Of a stretch of DNA of 64,000 nt, positions 50,005 through 61,891 are shown one piece after another. This DNA comes from Faecalibacterium sp. An121 (GTDB lineage Bacteria > Bacillota > Clostridia > Oscillospirales > Ruminococcaceae). Below the pieces are notes generated by a model. That model saw nothing but the letters and a program-made list of their open reading frames with translations. It had not been told where the DNA came from and did not search any database. The DNA is taken from contig NZ_NFLM01000007.1 in NCBI RefSeq assembly GCF_002160915.1, positions 1-64,000 of the forward strand, given 5' to 3'. Positions within the stretch are counted from its first letter, which is position 1. Every line of letters begins with the position of its first letter. Made by a program: the position numbers and the translations under genes.

Positions 50005-50706
50005 ATGGTTAAAATTTATCGTATTTGGTTCAATACAGAGAGAATGGACAGAGAGGATCACTACAAAATCACATTATTCAGTCGCCCTCGTGTATCTATT
50101 CATGTGGATGAGTACATTTGGAGTTTCATCGAAGAAAACATTGTGAAGCCACACAAGCTTATGCGCAGTGAGAAGCATGGGTATCTGTTGGACATTGCGT
50201 TTGGCCAATTTGACCCGGCAAAACACCGGTATTTTCCGCTTTCCTCATACAACGGCTTGCTTCGGGAAGGGGTCGAGATGGACAGCGCCAACAGAAGCTA
50301 TTTCCGCGAGGACTTTGCAGGCGGCAAGGATCGGACTACCTGGTTCTCTCCCAATAAAATATGGACAAACTGCGGTGACAAGGTTCTGAATGTGGACATC
50401 AAAGCTGCCAACGTGAGCGAGAATATTACCCCCAGAGAATACGCAGATTTGCTTTTCGATGGCATTGGAGCGGCCTTGGTGTTCAATTTCAAAAGGCTCA
50501 AGCGCGAGGAGTTTGATGGGCTGAAGCCCAAGATCGACTGGAGCATCGTAGAAAGCTTCCCCTTTCCCGCACCCTTTGAGGAACAGCGGTACATTGGGGA
50601 TGGTGGCAAAATTCATGTGTATTCCTGGGATGGCCGACAGAAAAAGACTCTTGTAGGCCCCTATTCCGTGCGAGAGTTATATCTGGAGCATTTCGGAGAA
50701 TCGTGA
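50005..50706 (+). CDS. Uncharacterised 233-aa protein, first of cluster 2
   Basis: GAGGGG (49994-49998 region) precedes ATG 50005. The protein starts MVKIYRIWFNTERMDREDHY, has an aromatic, mixed alpha/beta body (YFPLSSYNGLL, WFSPNKIWTNCGD) and ends VRELYLEHFGES. Less GC-rich than the genes around it. No family was recognised; immunity-type role only by context. Confidence 0.7.
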   Translation: MVKIYRIWFNTERMDREDHYKITLFSRPRVSIHVDEYIWSFIEENIVKPHKLMRSEKHGYLLDIAFGQFDPAKHRYFPLSSYNGLLREGVEMDSANRSYFREDFAGGKDRTTWFSPNKIWTNCGDKVLNVDIKAANVSENITPREYADLLFDGIGAALVFNFKRLKREEFDGLKPKIDWSIVESFPFPAPFEEQRYIGDGGKIHVYSWDGRQKKTLVGPYSVRELYLEHFGES

Positions 50707-50720
50707 GGAGGAATTTTGCC

Positions 50721-51041
50721 GTGCAAGTCTGGTCAAAGATGGATTTTGACACTGGAAAGGTCATTTTTCTGGATGCCACGCGAAAAGAAGATATGCTGCA
50801 AGTGGAATATCCGAACTGCTTTCTGCTGGATATGGGCGGATATCAGGACAGATACATCATTTCTGTCATTCATAACTTCGATTGGGCGAATCCAGTCCAG
50901 CAGTATGAAACGACAGAAACAAATCAGCTTCCCAAGTTGTTGACGGAGGCGGTTCGCCTTGTGGAAAAGGAATCACAGTCTGCCGGAGCAAATGGAAAGA
51001 GGTCTTATTATGAACGAGAATTGGTTCCGCCCCGCATTTGA
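50721..51041 (+). CDS. Uncharacterised 106-aa protein, GTG start
   Basis: GAGGAGGA (50705-50712) fits GTG 50721. Short alpha/beta protein with FDTGKVIFLDATRKEDML and CFLLDMGGYQDRYIISVIHN, ending in a basic tail. It overlaps the next gene by 32 bases. No family was recognised. Confidence 0.65.
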   Translation: MQVWSKMDFDTGKVIFLDATRKEDMLQVEYPNCFLLDMGGYQDRYIISVIHNFDWANPVQQYETTETNQLPKLLTEAVRLVEKESQSAGANGKRSYYERELVPPRI

Positions 51042-52011
51042 TCGGATGGATGCCGCCGGGAAGCAGGCGCTGATGGAAAGCCTGGCCGCCCGCTATCAAA
51101 TGACCTTTCTGGGCCTGCATACCTTTGACCGGTGGGGGCAGAGCTGTACCACCGGTCTGTTTGAGAAAGACGGCCGGGAGTTCGTCTTTGTCCCCGGCGA
51201 TACCGTCACCCTGGGCTGGGAACGGTTCGCTGTGGGGCTGGATCCCGACAGCCGGAAGGAGCTGGACGATCTGTTTCAGGAATGGGAGATCGAACAGGCC
51301 CCGGAGGAGCTGGTCCGGGCGGTCATGGCCCCCGTGCGCCAGGCGACCATCGGCCCCATGCTGGTGGGGCGAAAGCTGGAGGAGCTCTGCTGGGAGCCGG
51401 TCAAGATGTCCGATCCCAGAGTGACCGCCCATCCGGACTGGCTGAAGAAGTTCCGGGACTTCGCCTGGAGCGATCTCGACAGCCTGACCCTGCATCAGTC
51501 GGCCCGCATTGAGCGGATGAAAAACGGCTTTCAGATCTGGATCTATAACCGCACAGACCACGATGCGCTTCTTGCCGGGCTGGAACAGCAGGGACTTTCG
51601 CTGCCTACGGCGGACGAGTGGGCCTACCTGTGCGGCGGCGGGTGCCGCACCCTGTTCCCCTGGGGGGATGGGATGGATTACTCCATGCACCTGCATCACT
51701 TTGAAAGTGAGGAAGATCAGGGCAAGTCCTACGACATGGAGGAGCCCAACTTCTTCGGCTTGTCCATCGCCTACGATCCCTATAAGCGGGAGGTGGTGAA
51801 AGCCGATGCGTTTACCACCTGCGGCGGCGACGGCGGCTGCAACATCTGCGGCGGACTTGGAATTTTTCTCGGCTACCTGCCCTGTTCCCCTCACTGCAAG
51901 CCGGAAGTGCAGGAGGACAAGGAATTGAACGGCGACTATGACTTCTGCCGGCCCGTGATCCGGGTGCAGACATCCGGGTGGAAAATGGGTCAACCCGGAG
52001 ACGCGGGGTGA
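51010..52011 (+). CDS. FGE-sulfatase (SUMF1)-like domain protein
   Basis: AAAGAGG precedes ATG 51010; 333 residues. SLPTADEWAYLCGGGCRTLFPWGDGMD matches the hallmark of formylglycine-generating enzyme-like domains, and a Cys-containing GGCNICGGLGIFLGY segment lies near the C-terminus. The catalytic cysteine pair of true FGE is not evident. FGE-like proteins also occur as non-enzymatic partners, so I do not infer sulfatase activation. Confidence 0.65.
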   Translation: MNENWFRPAFDRMDAAGKQALMESLAARYQMTFLGLHTFDRWGQSCTTGLFEKDGREFVFVPGDTVTLGWERFAVGLDPDSRKELDDLFQEWEIEQAPEELVRAVMAPVRQATIGPMLVGRKLEELCWEPVKMSDPRVTAHPDWLKKFRDFAWSDLDSLTLHQSARIERMKNGFQIWIYNRTDHDALLAGLEQQGLSLPTADEWAYLCGGGCRTLFPWGDGMDYSMHLHHFESEEDQGKSYDMEEPNFFGLSIAYDPYKREVVKADAFTTCGGDGGCNICGGLGIFLGYLPCSPHCKPEVQEDKELNGDYDFCRPVIRVQTSGWKMGQPGDAG

Positions 52012-52020
52012 TATTGCCAA

Positions 52021-52269
52021 ATGATCGAAGCAATTATGAAAATCCACACCACTTCTTCTTCGGTTACATTTGAATGTGGGGATGCTGCCATGATTGGAAA
52101 TGGTGAGTTTCGGGCTTCATCCGGAAAAGTGAATGGGTTTATCCTGTATGCCGACACTTTGCGGTATGAAAACGGGGCGAAGCTCTCACGGGATGAGCAG
52201 GAACATCTGAAGCGCTTGTATCAGCGCTTTGCATTGGACCATGAAGATTTCATAGATTGGGATATTTGA
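52021..52269 (+). CDS. Imm74-like small protein
   Basis: ATG 52021 (ATG 52036 possible); 82 residues. KIHTTSSSVTFECGDAAMIG followed by GFILYADTLRYENG and a Ser-Arg-Asp-Glu helix resembles the short immunity protein 74 fold. Low-complexity evidence, but length and layout agree. Confidence 0.55.
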   Translation: MIEAIMKIHTTSSSVTFECGDAAMIGNGEFRASSGKVNGFILYADTLRYENGAKLSRDEQEHLKRLYQRFALDHEDFIDWDI

Positions 52270-52315
52270 GAAGAGATTTCCCAGCAGATCGAACGCAGGA
52301 GCAAGGAGGCAAGCT

Positions 52316-53275
52316 ATGGAATGGCCAAAACGGGCGCGGACAGCGGATTGGGAAAACGGTTTCCTGACCTTCGACAAAGAGAAGCAATTGGAAGTCCCGG
52401 AGCTGACCGCAGAGATCATGGAGCGGCTGGCCGGTTACCCCCTGGCGGGTTTCCATGTGAAAGGCTATCCGGTGACCGATGAACTGCTTGCACCCTTTGC
52501 CGGGCACAAAAGCATGGCCAACTTCGGTGTGGAAGACGGCGCGCTCACCGACGCCTGTTTCCCTGTTTTTTCTGCTATGCCCAAGCTACGTATCCTACTG
52601 CTGACCGGAAACGCCAGGATTGATGGAAGCGGCCTGTCCGCCCTGCAAAGCTGTAAGCTGGATCTGCTGGCCCTTGACCACACCGGGCTGGACGATGCCG
52701 GGCTGCGCCAGGCGGCCTCCATCCCCAAGCTCTCCCATATCTGGATTGACCATACTGCTGTGACCTATGAGGGCCTGCTGGCTATCACCGGCAACAACTA
52801 CATCAAGCCGGTGTCCCATGTACAATTCACCCAGGAGCAGATGGAACACTTCTTCCAGCTTCAGCGGGAAAAGGCCAAAAAGCCCGTCCAGCTGGACGAA
52901 CAGGCGGCGGAGGAATGCCGCAGGGTGCTTTCCGCTTTCTTTGCCGAGATGACGGAATGGGAGCAGTACATGGAGCAGGCCGGGTTTGAAGATGCCGAGG
53001 CTGCGCCTCGCCTGCTGGCAATCTGGGAGAAGTATGTGAGCGAAAAGCCCCGCCCCGGCTACCGGCCTCTGGGCCTCTCGTACAGCGCCCAGGGCACCTA
53101 CAACGGGGAGCAGTTTCTGGACGCGGAACAGATCACCCGGAACAAGCTCTACATCTACACCCGGGAGAAAGCCATCGGCTTTGACCGCCGCTTTCTCATG
53201 AAGCGCGTGGGCGAGGGTTGGATGATTGACGCGGTGCAGGAGCGGCTGGACGGCTGGCAACGGACAGGATTGTAA
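52316..53275 (+). CDS. Leucine-rich repeat plus NTF2-fold immunity protein
   Basis: GGAGG ahead of ATG 52316; 319 residues. LRR-like strands (LRILLLTGNARIDGSGL, LDLLALDHTGLDDAGL, SHIWIDHTAVTYEGL) are followed by an NTF2-fold immunity domain ending RNKLYIYTREKAIGFDRRF and VGEGWMIDAVQERL. The N-terminal decapeptide MEWPKRARTAD is shared with the small gene at 16098, pointing to exchange between the two clusters. Confidence 0.8.
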   Translation: MEWPKRARTADWENGFLTFDKEKQLEVPELTAEIMERLAGYPLAGFHVKGYPVTDELLAPFAGHKSMANFGVEDGALTDACFPVFSAMPKLRILLLTGNARIDGSGLSALQSCKLDLLALDHTGLDDAGLRQAASIPKLSHIWIDHTAVTYEGLLAITGNNYIKPVSHVQFTQEQMEHFFQLQREKAKKPVQLDEQAAEECRRVLSAFFAEMTEWEQYMEQAGFEDAEAAPRLLAIWEKYVSEKPRPGYRPLGLSYSAQGTYNGEQFLDAEQITRNKLYIYTREKAIGFDRRFLMKRVGEGWMIDAVQERLDGWQRTGL

Positions 53276-53289
53276 GGGAGGCATAATGG

Positions 53290-53859
53290 ATGCTATATCG
53301 GTTTACGGAAGTATTAAACGATCTTGTTAATTATTTTCTCCTTGGTGACATTTTGTTGCTGGAGGACTGGAAGCAGGCAAATCATCTTTCAGATGATTTA
53401 GCGATGGAGTTTACCACAAACGAAAGCGGCGACCGGGCGTTTGCCGAAGGGATCGTGATCCCCATGACCGGCATTGAGAACTATCCCTATACCATATTGT
53501 TCAACCTCTCTGCTGACAGGCCGGAACTGTGCAAAGAAAAGAACCGATTGCAGTTTCGGAAAAGCGGCTATTTTCTCAAAGTAGCTCATCATACCCTGCT
53601 GCTGTTTACATGGCCGGTATTGAAACAGTTCACGCCTGAAAAGGTGAACGATCTGATTTCTTATTATAAAGTGCATAACAAGCCGATCCTTGCGCTTGCG
53701 AATGGCTGGTACCGTATCGAGATTTTGGGCGGAGAGACCTTGCAGGACGGGGACTATGAACCTACATTTGAGTTTTTGATACAACCAGCCACAAATGAAG
53801 AAGTCACCATAAATGCAGATATGAATTTTAGCTTTGAAATTACAAGCTCTGCTTATTAA
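53290..53859 (+). CDS. Uncharacterised 189-aa protein, last of cluster 2
   Basis: GGAGG precedes ATG 53290. Mixed fold (LVNYFLLGDILLLEDWKQAN, YTILFNLSADRP, ANGWYRIEILGGETLQDGDY), more AT-rich than its neighbours. No family was recognised. A terminator follows within 20 bases. Confidence 0.7.
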   Translation: MLYRFTEVLNDLVNYFLLGDILLLEDWKQANHLSDDLAMEFTTNESGDRAFAEGIVIPMTGIENYPYTILFNLSADRPELCKEKNRLQFRKSGYFLKVAHHTLLLFTWPVLKQFTPEKVNDLISYYKVHNKPILALANGWYRIEILGGETLQDGDYEPTFEFLIQPATNEEVTINADMNFSFEITSSAY

Positions 53860-53878
53860 GAGAATCAAAAATGAAAAA

Positions 53879-53912
53879 GCGGCCGCACCCCGCTCGGGTG
53901 CAGCCGCCTTTT
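53879..53912. terminator. Bidirectional terminator after cluster 2 and the bgl operon
   Basis: GCGGCCGCACCC and GGGTGCAGCCGC (53879-53907) form a stem around CGCTC, with AAAAA before and TTTTT after. It ends the plus-strand cluster and the minus-strand beta-glucoside operon. Confidence 0.9.
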
Positions 53913-53922
53913 TGCATTTTGT

Positions 53923-56968
<3,046 letters not shown>

Positions 56969-57056
56969 GGCGAATCTCTCCTTTGTATCTGCATCAGGCC
57001 GGCGCGCGCTGCCGTCCCGATCCATTCAAAATTGGGGACAAGGCCAAGCGGCCCTG

Positions 57057-57884
57057 TCAGTCGTTTTTCTGCTGGACCCGGTAAATGTGCAGGATCAGGT
57101 ACAAAAGCTCCTCATCGTTGCACTGCCAGTCCCAGGTGGAAGCAAAGTACTCCACCACTTTTTTGGCGCAGGCGTACACCTCGGGGTACTCCCTGCGCAT
57201 CTGGCCCAGCAGGCCCACCCCCTGGTCCTCCACCTGTTTGCCGGTGGAAAGGCGCTGGATCAGATACCGCAGATGCATGGCAAAGCGGGAATACTGAAAG
57301 CTGTCCTTATCCAGGGTGATGTGCAGTTCCTTTTCAATGATGTTATCCACATCGGATGTGATCTTCAGGGCCATCATCATGGAGTGGATATCCCCCGACT
57401 CGCTGCCCGCGTTGATCAGGTGCAGCGCCACATTGATGGCCTCATAGGCGGGCAGGCGGGTGCCGGTATACTGTTCCAGGATATCCAGCGCCTTTTCCCC
57501 CAGAGCTGTTTCTTTGGGATAGAGGTGGCGCACGTCATAGGACAAAGGGGTGGCCAGGGCAATCCCCTTTTTCACCCGCTCGACGGCAAAGTTCAGATGG
57601 TCTGCCAGGGTAAACGGCAGGTTGGGGCTCAGTTCGCACTCCAGCTCCAGTTCCGCCTGCTCGGCAATATCGGCGCTGGCCTCCAGCACCGCCGACGGGA
57701 TCCCCGCCGCCATCTGTACATAGCGGGGGTCCATATCGTAAAAGGTCCGCTGGATGGCATTGTAATCGGTCAGCTCATAGGGCATATCGGGAAATCCGAT
57801 CCCCTTGCCCAGCACCACCACTTCGGTTCCGCTGCCGTCCAGACCAAGGGCCGCGTTGTTGTTGATCTTTTTGATGATTTGCAC
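57057..57884 (-). CDS. licT: BglG/LicT family transcriptional antiterminator
   Basis: GTG 57884 is the likely start (VQIIKKINNNAAL, the standard opening of the CAT RNA-binding domain, preceded by GGGGGGAAAA); 275 residues. Two PRD domains follow with their phosphorylatable histidines in ADHLNFAVERV and ALHLINAG (PRD1), and FAMHLRYLI and LILHIYRV (PRD2). It should relieve termination in the bgl leader when beta-glucosides are present. Confidence 0.92.
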   Translation of the reverse strand: MQIIKKINNNAALGLDGSGTEVVVLGKGIGFPDMPYELTDYNAIQRTFYDMDPRYVQMAAGIPSAVLEASADIAEQAELELECELSPNLPFTLADHLNFAVERVKKGIALATPLSYDVRHLYPKETALGEKALDILEQYTGTRLPAYEAINVALHLINAGSESGDIHSMMMALKITSDVDNIIEKELHITLDKDSFQYSRFAMHLRYLIQRLSTGKQVEDQGVGLLGQMRREYPEVYACAKKVVEYFASTWDWQCNDEELLYLILHIYRVQQKND

Positions 57885-58036
57885 TTTGCACTTTTCCCCC
57901 CAACCAACCCAGCAGCCTTTTGCAGACAAAGAAAAAGCCCCTGAAGCAGCCTACCACAACACTCCGCCCCTGGATGTAAGGGAAAAGAAGTGTGCAAGTA
58001 GCGCCTCCGGGGAGTAACGCCTCGATTTCTGCAAGA

Positions 58037-58065
58037 AGGATACCACATTTGCCGCCCGGCGTCCA
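58037..58065 (-). promoter_or_regulatory. Probable promoter of the licT-PTS-bgl operon
   Basis: Minus strand TGGACG (58065-58060), 17-base spacer, TATCCT (58042-58037). About 150 bases of leader follow before licT, long enough for the RNA target of the antiterminator, although I could not identify a convincing RAT/terminator pair. 57885-58196 holds only this and the lgt terminator. Confidence 0.5.
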
Positions 58066-58119
58066 TTCGCAGAGAGCACAAAAAAGCCGCCGTATTTTTG
58101 TAAGACAGCACAGACAGAC

Positions 58120-58161
58120 AAAAAGGTCCCGGCCGGGCGGCAGATGCGCACGGTCGGGACC
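58120..58161 (-). terminator. Terminator after lgt
   Basis: Minus strand: GGTCCCGACCG (58161-58151) pairs with CGGCCGGGACC (58135-58125, one G-T pair), followed by five T residues. Confidence 0.85.
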
Positions 58162-58196
58162 CAGTTCTGGCCAGCCAGGACAGGCGGCCTGCGGGA

Positions 58197-59276
58197 TCAG
58201 TTTTCAGCTTCTTCCTGTCCGGGAGCGCCATCCTGCAGCCGGGCCTCCAGCATCTCCTTGATGCGGACATTGTAGGCCGCGGTGCGGGTCAGGAACTCCT
58301 TGCGGGGCAAAGCGGCGTAGGCTTCCTCCACCGGCAGGACCACGGCGTCCATTGCGATCCCCTCTTTTTTGGCCACCTGACGCTGCAGCTTGCGGTTGTC
58401 GGCGGTGACGGCCAGATGGACCATCAAAGCCTGGTTGCGGTACCTGCGGCTGAGGATCACCTCGGCAATCAGGCCGCCCACCACGGCCACGGCCGCCAGC
58501 AGCTGGGAGGCGCGCAGCCCCAGAGAGGGCACCAGCAGCAGGCTGTCGGTGCGCAGTCCCTCGATCCAGAAGCGGCCGGCGCCATACCAGATGGCGTACA
58601 GCAGGGCCATATCCCCGTTGAAGCGGCGGTACTTCATATACAGCCGCAGCAGCACAAAGCCCACCAGGCACCACAGGCTCTCATACAAAAAGGTGGGGTG
58701 CACCGGCATGGTGGGGTCGATGGTCACCCCGGCGGGGGCGGTGACGGTGCTGCCCCTGAGGTATGCCTCGGTGGCGGCGCTGTACATCCCCCAGGGCAGG
58801 GTGGTGTTGCAGCCAAATGCCTCCTGGTTGACAAAGTTGCCCCAGCGGCCAATGCACTGGCCGATCAGGAAGCATATGCCCGTGAGGTCCAGCACCGGCA
58901 GCACCGGCAGCCTGCGCCATTTGCAGCCCAGGGAACCAAAGACCACCGCGCCGATGATGCCGCCGTAGATGGCAAGGCCGCCGTCCCGGATGGAGAGCAT
59001 ATCCCAGATGCTGTCGTACGAAAAGGGCGCCATGGCCACATAATAGGCCCGGGCCGACAGGATGCCCATGATCACGCCGACAACGACGACGTCGGTCAGA
59101 CCGTCCCCATCGATCCCAAACTCGGTGCAGTGGCGGAAGGCGAACAGGATCGCCAGCACGATGCCCAAGGCGATCAGCACGCCATACCAGTAGATATTGA
59201 TGCCGCCAATGGTAAAGGCCACCCGGTTGACCTCAAAGCTCAATCCCAGCCCCGGGAAAGTAACAAGGTTCGACAT
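58197..59276 (-). CDS. lgt: Prolipoprotein diacylglyceryl transferase
   Basis: GGAGGA precedes ATG 59276; 359 residues. Membrane protein with the Lgt signature GRWGNFVNQEAFG, the DGGLAIYGG loop and HPTFLYESLW. It attaches diacylglycerol to the cysteine of prolipoproteins at the outer face of the membrane. A charged C-terminal tail of about 80 residues (KLQRQVAKKEGI onward) is longer than in typical Lgt. Four-base gap to the M16 gene: same operon. Confidence 0.95.
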   Translation of the reverse strand: MSNLVTFPGLGLSFEVNRVAFTIGGINIYWYGVLIALGIVLAILFAFRHCTEFGIDGDGLTDVVVVGVIMGILSARAYYVAMAPFSYDSIWDMLSIRDGGLAIYGGIIGAVVFGSLGCKWRRLPVLPVLDLTGICFLIGQCIGRWGNFVNQEAFGCNTTLPWGMYSAATEAYLRGSTVTAPAGVTIDPTMPVHPTFLYESLWCLVGFVLLRLYMKYRRFNGDMALLYAIWYGAGRFWIEGLRTDSLLLVPSLGLRASQLLAAVAVVGGLIAEVILSRRYRNQALMVHLAVTADNRKLQRQVAKKEGIAMDAVVLPVEEAYAALPRKEFLTRTAAYNVRIKEMLEARLQDGAPGQEEAEN

Positions 59277-59280
59277 TGTC

Positions 59281-60576
59281 TCATTCCTCCTCTGTTCCCG
59301 CCCCGGCATCGCCAGGCAGGATCTTGACATAGGCCATGCGCTCGGGCCGCAGGATCCCCTGCATGGCCCGGTCGGCGTCCTCAGCGGTCAAGCCGGCCAG
59401 CATCTCGATCTGCTGGGCCACCGTCTGCCCCAGCAGGGCGAAGTCCGCCATCTGGCTGGCGGCGTCCTCCACGTTCTCCAGATTTTCCACCAGCTGGCCG
59501 TATTTTTCGTTTTTGCACAGGGTAAAGATCTCCCGGCCCACCCCCTGGCTGCGGATCCGCTCGATCTCCTCGAGCAGCAGCTGCCGGACGGTGTCGGGCT
59601 GGTCGCTCTCCCCGGTGAACAGGATGCAGCAGCACCCGTCCACCCGCAGCACTTCTCCCCCAAAGCCCGGATTGACCAGTCCCTGGTCGTAGAGGCGGCG
59701 GTACAGTCCCGACATTCCTCCGCACAGGCAGCACAGCACCAGGTCGTACAGCGCCTCGGTGCGCCCGTCCCCGGGGGCCAGGGGTTCCTCCTTGAATCCC
59801 ACCCCAAAGCAGGGCTTTGCCACCGCCATATGCAGGGTCTTTTCCGTCTGCACCAGGGTCATGGGTTCATCCGCCCAGATCCGCTGGGCCGCCGGCGCTG
59901 CGGCGGGCTGATCCAGCCCGGCCCGGGCGCAGGCTTCCAGCACCTGTTCGGCGGTGATATTGCCCGCGGCCGCCAGCACCAGATTGGAAGGAGCGTAAAA
60001 GGCCCGGCAGCAGTCGTACAGCATCCCGGGGGTGATGCGGGCGATGCTCTCGCAGGTGCCCGCGATGTCGCTGCGGATGGGATGGCTGTGGTACAGGCAC
60101 TGACACAGCTCGGTGATCAGCCTCCAGTCGGGGCTGTCCTCGTACATTTTGATCTCCTGGGCAATGATGCCCTGCTCCTTGGCCACCGTCTCGGGGGTGA
60201 AATAGGGATGGGTCACCATCTCCAGCAGCACGTCCAGGCTTTCCTCCACCTGGCTGGTAGCGGTGAAATAGTAGCAGGTGCGGTCAAAGCTGGTGAACGC
60301 ATTGGCGTTGGCCCCGGTGCGGGCGAACTTGGCAAAGGCGTCCCCCTCCTGGTCTTCAAACATCTTGTGCTCCAGGTAGTGGGCCACACCGGCCGGCAGG
60401 GTCAGCTCCTGATCCCCCAGCCGGAAATGGACGTCGATGGAGCCGAAGCGGGCCGCCACGATGGCATGAGCGGCGGCGTAGCCCGGCATGGGCCGCACCA
60501 GCACCGTCAGTCCCGAGGGCAGCAGATAGCGCTGGTTGCCGGCACAGTCCAGCACAGCGCGCAGATGGTCAGACAT
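59281..60576 (-). CDS. M16 family zinc peptidase, catalytic subunit (YmfH-like)
   Basis: ATG 60576 overlaps the partner gene's stop by 8 bases; 431 residues. The inverted zinc motif HYLEH (66-70) and the downstream Glu (EIKMYED, about 141) are intact. M16B peptidases of this type pair with an inactive partner to form a closed chamber that degrades peptides. Substrate unknown. Confidence 0.9.
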   Translation of the reverse strand: MSDHLRAVLDCAGNQRYLLPSGLTVLVRPMPGYAAAHAIVAARFGSIDVHFRLGDQELTLPAGVAHYLEHKMFEDQEGDAFAKFARTGANANAFTSFDRTCYYFTATSQVEESLDVLLEMVTHPYFTPETVAKEQGIIAQEIKMYEDSPDWRLITELCQCLYHSHPIRSDIAGTCESIARITPGMLYDCCRAFYAPSNLVLAAAGNITAEQVLEACARAGLDQPAAAPAAQRIWADEPMTLVQTEKTLHMAVAKPCFGVGFKEEPLAPGDGRTEALYDLVLCCLCGGMSGLYRRLYDQGLVNPGFGGEVLRVDGCCCILFTGESDQPDTVRQLLLEEIERIRSQGVGREIFTLCKNEKYGQLVENLENVEDAASQMADFALLGQTVAQQIEMLAGLTAEDADRAMQGILRPERMAYVKILPGDAGAGTEEE

Positions 60577-61849
60577 AGGGCCCCTCCTTCCGTGTCAGCA
60601 GATAGCTCACCGACAGGCTGAACCGGCGCAGCACCGCCCGCACCTGGTCCTCCGTGACGGCGGCCAGGTCGGCCCGGGCCTGGGCCGGCGTGGTGATGGG
60701 GCCGCCCCGGATGATCTCCATGGCATACCAGCTCTCCAGGCCGCCCAGGGAATCCTCTACCCCTTCCAGTCCGGCGATCAGGCCCCGGCGGCAGTCCTCC
60801 AGCTCCTGGGGGGTGATGGGCCCGGTGCACAGGTCGGCCAGTTCTTCCTGGATGGCCTCCTCCGCCCGGGCGGCGTTGCCCGGCTCCACCCCGCTGTTGA
60901 CGGTCATGCTGCCCGTAAAGCTCTGGAACGAGGAGGAGCAGTAGTAGCACAGGTTATCCCGTTCCCGCACATGGAGGAACAGCCGGCTGGTGACGCTCCC
61001 CCCATACAAGGCCATGGCCAGCCTGTAAGCGGCCATTTCCTTGAGATCCATGGGCCGGCCCAGGGTGAACGCCATACAGAGCTTGGCCTGCACCATGTCA
61101 AAATACTCAGTCTTATGTACCGTCTGCTGGCGGGGCATGGCCATAAAGGGGGCCACGGCCCGGGGCCGGCGGCAGACGGCGGCCAGCTCGGCCAGAAAAG
61201 CCTGCTCCACCCGCTGCGCCTGGCCGGGGGTGCAGCCCAGGACCATCACCTCGATGGCGGCGCTGTCCACCATTTCCCGGTATGCCTGAGCCAGGGCCAG
61301 GCCGTCCAGTCCCTCCACTTCCTCCAGATAGCCTTCCTGGCGGATGCCCATGGGGCTGTCCCCATAAAATACCCGGGCCGCCTGGCGCATACAGTACAGG
61401 CGTTTGTCGTTCAGTTCGTCCTCCAGAGACTGGCGCAGCATCTGCTTTTCGATGGCCACCGCCTCCGGGTCAAAGGCGCCCTGCCGGATGCAGGGGTGAA
61501 AGGCCACCCCCAGCGCCAGCTCCAAATAGGCCCCGCACAGGTCCTCCCCGGCCAGGGCAAACCGGTCCTTGATGCCGCTGACACTGATGCACAGGTTGCG
61601 GTTGGCCCCCATGGGGCGGCCGTCCACCGTCAGGTCAGCCCCATACAGCCGGGCCAGGCGCTTGGTCAGGTCGGTCATGTCGGGGCAGCCCGCGTAGCCC
61701 CGCTCCATCACAAGGGGCAGCAGGGCGTGGGCCGTGGCGGTATCCCGCCGGGCGGGAAAGGTAAAATGGATGCTGATCCGGCAGCGGTTGAGCTTTTCGG
61801 CCGGGTCATACGAGAGATGCACCCCAGGTGCAAGCTGTTTACGTTCCAA
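60569..61849 (-). CDS. M16 family peptidase-like, non-catalytic subunit (YmfF-like)
   Basis: AGGAGG fits TTG 61849 (LERKQLAPGVHL); 426 residues. It aligns in layout with the next gene but has LPLVMERGY where HxxEH should be, so the zinc site is absent. It keeps the substrate-side RERDNLCYYCSSS segment typical of M16 C-terminal halves. Forms the heterodimer with the gene at 59281. Confidence 0.88.
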   Translation of the reverse strand: MERKQLAPGVHLSYDPAEKLNRCRISIHFTFPARRDTATAHALLPLVMERGYAGCPDMTDLTKRLARLYGADLTVDGRPMGANRNLCISVSGIKDRFALAGEDLCGAYLELALGVAFHPCIRQGAFDPEAVAIEKQMLRQSLEDELNDKRLYCMRQAARVFYGDSPMGIRQEGYLEEVEGLDGLALAQAYREMVDSAAIEVMVLGCTPGQAQRVEQAFLAELAAVCRRPRAVAPFMAMPRQQTVHKTEYFDMVQAKLCMAFTLGRPMDLKEMAAYRLAMALYGGSVTSRLFLHVRERDNLCYYCSSSFQSFTGSMTVNSGVEPGNAARAEEAIQEELADLCTGPITPQELEDCRRGLIAGLEGVEDSLGGLESWYAMEIIRGGPITTPAQARADLAAVTEDQVRAVLRRFSLSVSYLLTRKEGPYV

Positions 61850-61891
61850 TCTGTGTCCTCCTGGCCCGGGGGTTCCGGGCCGCAAAGTGGG

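Noticed and set aside
57885-58036. RAT/terminator pair for LicT in the operon leader
   Set aside because: Expected from the biology, but I could not find a convincing hairpin pair by eye.
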